DNA of 64,000 bases, taken from NCBI RefSeq assembly GCF_003116585.1, contig NZ_QEHM01000001.1:496001-560000 (forward strand), in the 5' to 3' direction. This stretch comes from Albibacillus kandeliae (GTDB taxonomy: Bacteria; Pseudomonadota; Alphaproteobacteria; Rhodobacterales; Rhodobacteraceae). Positions 61,720-64,000 of this stretch are shown here, piece by piece. A program made the translations under genes and the position numbers. Below the pieces are notes generated by a model. That model was not told the DNA's origin. It saw nothing but the letters and a program-made list of their open reading frames with translations, and searched no databases. The stretch's first letter is position 1, and each line of letters begins with the position of its first letter.

Positions 61720-62172
61720 ATGAAGATCGCCGGAGAATTCGAGATCGACGCGCCGCGCGCCGAGGTCTGGGAAAAGGTGCGCGATCCGCAGGTGATGGTG
61801 CAGTGCATTCCGGGCTGCGAGGGAATCGAGCAGATCGACGCCACGACCTACCGATCGCAGGTCTCGGTCAAGGTCGGGCCGATCAAGGCGACCTTCAACC
61901 TCAAGGTCGAAGTGGTGTCGGAAGAGGCTCCGCATACGGTCCTGTCGCGTACCTCGGGTGAAGAGGGCACGCGCGCCAGCGTGGTGTCGTCGGAGAATGT
62001 GTTGCGGTTGGCCGAGACGCCGGAGGGCGGAACGCTGGTCAGCTACGAGGCCGATGTCTCGATGACCGGGCGCCTTGGCAAGTTCGGGCTCGGCATCTTT
62101 CGCAAGAAGGCGGATCAGCTTGCCGGGGTCTTTGTCGAGAACTTCCGCGCAAAGCTGGGGGTGAGCGCATGA
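61720..62172 (+). CDS. CoxG-like SRPBCC protein
   Basis: The 150-residue protein is an SRPBCC (START-like) family member of the CoxG type (IAGEFEIDAPRAEVWEKVRDP, MVQCIPGCEGIEQID, TGRLGKFGLGIFRKKADQLAG). In carbon monoxide dehydrogenase clusters CoxG helps anchor the enzyme to the membrane; other molybdenum hydroxylases have similar partners. Its stop overlaps the next gene by 4 bases (ATGA). It leads the operon, whereas in classic cox clusters coxG comes after the structural genes. Confidence 0.85.
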   Translation: MKIAGEFEIDAPRAEVWEKVRDPQVMVQCIPGCEGIEQIDATTYRSQVSVKVGPIKATFNLKVEVVSEEAPHTVLSRTSGEEGTRASVVSSENVLRLAETPEGGTLVSYEADVSMTGRLGKFGLGIFRKKADQLAGVFVENFRAKLGVSA

Positions 62173-63008
62173 CCGAGCTTCTGTTTCCGACGACCGTGGA
62201 AGAGGCCGTGGCCCTGCTAGCCGCGCACGAGGACGCGCGCCCGATTGCCGGGGGCGCCACGCTGGTCGCAATGCGCAACGCCGGGCTGGTCGAGTCCACG
62301 CACCTTGTCAGCCTTGACCGGATCGCGGGCCTTGCCGGGATCGTCCGGCTGGAGGACGGGCGCATCCGCATCGGCGCGATGACCAAACATGCCGAGACTG
62401 CTTCCTGCGAGATGCTCTCGGGGTCCCTCGAGGTGTTGCGCAAGGCGGCGGGCATGATCGCCAACCGCGTGGTGCGCAACATGGGCACCATGGGTGGGTC
62501 GGTCGCCAATGCGGACCCGGCGGCGGATTACCTGCCCGCACTGGCCTGCTGCGACGCGGTGCTGACCATCGCCGGACCGGGGGGGACCCGCGAGGTCTCG
62601 ATCCTGGATTATGTCGAGGACTGGTACGAGACGGCTTTGGGCGAGGGGGAAATCATCACCGCCTTCACCTTGCCCGCGCCCTACGCGGCGGCGTCGTCCT
62701 ATCGCAAGATCGCCCGTGTATCGGGGGACTTTGCCACTGCCTCCTGCGCGATGGCGCTGGAGGCAGACGGGCAGGGCGTGCGGGTTGCCATCGGCGCCTG
62801 CGGGCCGGGACCGATCCGCGACCCCGAGGCCGAAGCGGCCCTGTGCGGGCATCTCGGGGACCCGGAGGCTGTTGCGACGTTTGCCAAGGCGCTCGCCGAT
62901 CAGGCCGACCCGGTGGACGACGTCCGGGGCAGTGCCGAGTACCGGCTGCAACTGATCCCGCGTCTGATTTCCGGGGTTCTGAACGACATTTCCAAGGAGA
63001 CGGTCTGA
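62169..63008 (+). CDS. Xanthine dehydrogenase-family FAD-binding subunit (CoxM-like)
   Basis: This medium subunit has 279 residues. It has the FAD-domain motifs ARPIAGGATLVAM (AGG-T/S) and NMGTMGGSVANADPAADYLPAL (TxGG), followed by the CO_deh_flav_C domain from about 175. FAD passes electrons from the Fe-S subunit to an acceptor. It overlaps coxG by 4 bases and the Fe-S gene by 1 base (TGATG). Confidence 0.92.
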   Translation: MTELLFPTTVEEAVALLAAHEDARPIAGGATLVAMRNAGLVESTHLVSLDRIAGLAGIVRLEDGRIRIGAMTKHAETASCEMLSGSLEVLRKAAGMIANRVVRNMGTMGGSVANADPAADYLPALACCDAVLTIAGPGGTREVSILDYVEDWYETALGEGEIITAFTLPAPYAAASSYRKIARVSGDFATASCAMALEADGQGVRVAIGACGPGPIRDPEAEAALCGHLGDPEAVATFAKALADQADPVDDVRGSAEYRLQLIPRLISGVLNDISKETV

Positions 63009-63484
63009 TGGCGAAGAAGATGCTGCACAGCCTTACCCTGAACGGTGAAGAGGTCGAGGTGGCCTCGGCCCCGGAGGCGACGCTGCTGGAAACCCTGCGC
63101 GAGGACCTGCGGGTTCTGAGCTCGAAGCGGGGCTGCAATCAGGGCGTCTGCGGGGCCTGCACGGTGATCATCGACGGCAAGCCGGTGCGCTCGTGCCTGA
63201 CGCTGACCGCGCGCTGCGAGGGGCACGACGTGCGCACGGTCGAAGGGCTGAGCGATGACCGCATTCTGAACGCGCTGCAGAAGCACATGGTCGAGGCTGG
63301 GGGCGTGCAATGCGGCTTCTGCACCGGCGGCATGCTGATGTCGGCGCGCAACCTGCTGGCGGAGGTCCCGCGCCCCAGCCGCGACGCGGTGAAGTCGGCG
63401 CTTTCGGGCAATATCTGCCGCTGCACCGGCTATCGCACCATCGTCGACGCTGTCTGCGGCGCGGCAGAGGAGCTGGCGCAATGA
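63008..63484 (+). CDS. Molybdenum hydroxylase [2Fe-2S] subunit (CoxS-like)
   Basis: This small subunit has 158 residues with two [2Fe-2S] clusters. The plant-type cluster uses C43, C48, C51 and C63 (CNQGVCGAC...C) and the second uses C102, C105, C137 and C139 (CGFC...CRC). It links the molybdenum site of the large subunit to the FAD subunit. The stop overlaps the start of the large-subunit gene by 4 bases. Confidence 0.94.
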   Translation: MAKKMLHSLTLNGEEVEVASAPEATLLETLREDLRVLSSKRGCNQGVCGACTVIIDGKPVRSCLTLTARCEGHDVRTVEGLSDDRILNALQKHMVEAGGVQCGFCTGGMLMSARNLLAEVPRPSRDAVKSALSGNICRCTGYRTIVDAVCGAAEELAQ

Positions 63485-64000
63485 GCCTCGATCAGCCGAA
63501 CCCGAGTTTCACCGGCGGCGCCGTTGGCAAGTCGGTGCCCAAGGTGGACAGCCTCGAGAAGGTGCAGGGCCGCGCGGAATACATCGCCGACCTCTATCGC
63601 CCCGGGATGCTGCATGGCGCGATCCTCGCCAGTCCCTATCCGCATGCGCGGATCCTTGGCTATGACCTGACCGAGGCGTTGGCCGCGCCGGGCGTTGTCG
63701 CGATCATCACCGGCGATGATGTCGGCGAGGGGCGGATGGGGGCCTTCATCAAGGACGAACATGCCATCGCCAAGGGTAAGGTGCTGTATGTTGGTGAGCC
63801 GGTGGCCGCTGTCGCCGCGCGGACCGAGACGGAGGCGCGCGCCGCCTGCCGTCTGATCCGGGTGGATTACGAGGAACTGCCCGCGATCCTGTCGCCCGAG
63901 GAGGGGCTGGAGGAGGGCGCGGCGATCCTCCACGAAAAGCTCGCCGACTATATCAAGGTGTTCGACGCCGGATCCGAAGGGAACCTCTGCAGCCGGACCG
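63481..64000 (+). CDS. Molybdopterin-binding large subunit (CoxL-like), 3' partial
   Basis: Only the first 173 codons are in the window. They show the aldehyde oxidase/xanthine dehydrogenase a/b hammerhead domain: VDSLEKVQGRAEYIADLYRPGMLHGAILASPYPHARI, then YVGEPVAAVAARTETEARAACRLIRVDYEELPAIL. The active-site loop that would separate CO dehydrogenase from other hydroxylases lies beyond the edge, so the substrate is open. Confidence 0.9.
   Translation, partial: MSLDQPNPSFTGGAVGKSVPKVDSLEKVQGRAEYIADLYRPGMLHGAILASPYPHARILGYDLTEALAAPGVVAIITGDDVGEGRMGAFIKDEHAIAKGKVLYVGEPVAAVAARTETEARAACRLIRVDYEELPAILSPEEGLEEGAAILHEKLADYIKVFDAGSEGNLCSRT

Overview
The window comes from a high-GC alphaproteobacterium, most probably a Rhodobacterales (Rhodobacteraceae/Roseobacteraceae) chromosome; I do not name a genus. 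Pointers are the C4-pathway 5-aminolevulinate synthase (hemA) with an FnrL-type box, a complete trgA-trgB-cysK tellurite-resistance cluster as first described in Rhodobacter sphaeroides, the TRAP and polyamine-type ABC transporters with Tat-type leaders, DUF2852 and DUF6778-like proteins, the leucyl/aspartyl aminoacyl transferase bpt, and a CoxG/M/S/L-type molybdenum hydroxylase operon. No rRNA, CRISPR array, insertion sequence or prophage was seen.

Layout. 1-4.9 kb: the end of a TIM-barrel sugar-phosphate isomerase gene, then an ABC importer (ATPase, binding protein, two permeases). 5.0-5.4 kb: two identical tRNA-Asp(GTC) genes, each with its own promoter. 5.4-7.7 kb: a sulfotransferase-like gene divergent from a glycosyltransferase gene, then a small cytochrome c. 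7.85-10.1 kb: an AT-rich block of foreign appearance carrying an O-acyltransferase and a 2-oxoglutarate/Fe(II) oxygenase. 10.1-17 kb: M20 peptidase, hemA with its control region, a RodZ-like protein, ispG and a DsbA-family thiol oxidoreductase. 17-29.9 kb: aminotransferase, cell-wall amidase, class A penicillin-binding protein, two secreted RTX-type proteins on either side of prfB, an amidase and a DUF2189 membrane protein. 29.9-35.4 kb (mostly minus strand): Rieske oxygenase with a tiny coupled gene, an XRE regulator, and ilvH/ilvI behind a peptide-coupled transcription attenuator. 35.9-40.3 kb: a TakP-like TRAP transporter operon. 40.3-52.9 kb: housekeeping and small genes (bpt, RDD protein, DUF2852, arsH, YbaK, glnE, a DUF6778-like protein, an rRNA methyltransferase with a coupled PIN protein, class V aminotransferase, photolyase). 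53-59.4 kb: LysR regulator, trgA, trgB, cysK, and a large MscS-type channel. 59.6-60.8 kb: tRNA-Ser(GGA) followed by a DUF3883 nuclease-like gene. 60.9-64 kb: a TetR regulator divergent from an overlapping coxG-coxM-coxS-coxL-like operon that runs off the window.

The clearest regulatory discovery is the ilvI leader: a 15-residue peptide with consecutive Leu-Ile-Val-Val-Val codons, followed by mutually exclusive hairpins and an intrinsic terminator. Other control elements visible by eye are the TTGAT-N4-ATCAA box before hemA, a pair of 19-bp palindromes between DUF2852 and arsH, and an inverted pair of 14-bp sites between the TetR gene and the molybdenum hydroxylase operon. I found no convincing wholly new multi-gene system; the best candidates for something undescribed are the DUF3883 gene behind tRNA-Ser, the small gene coupled to the Rieske oxygenase, and the AT-rich surface-modification block.
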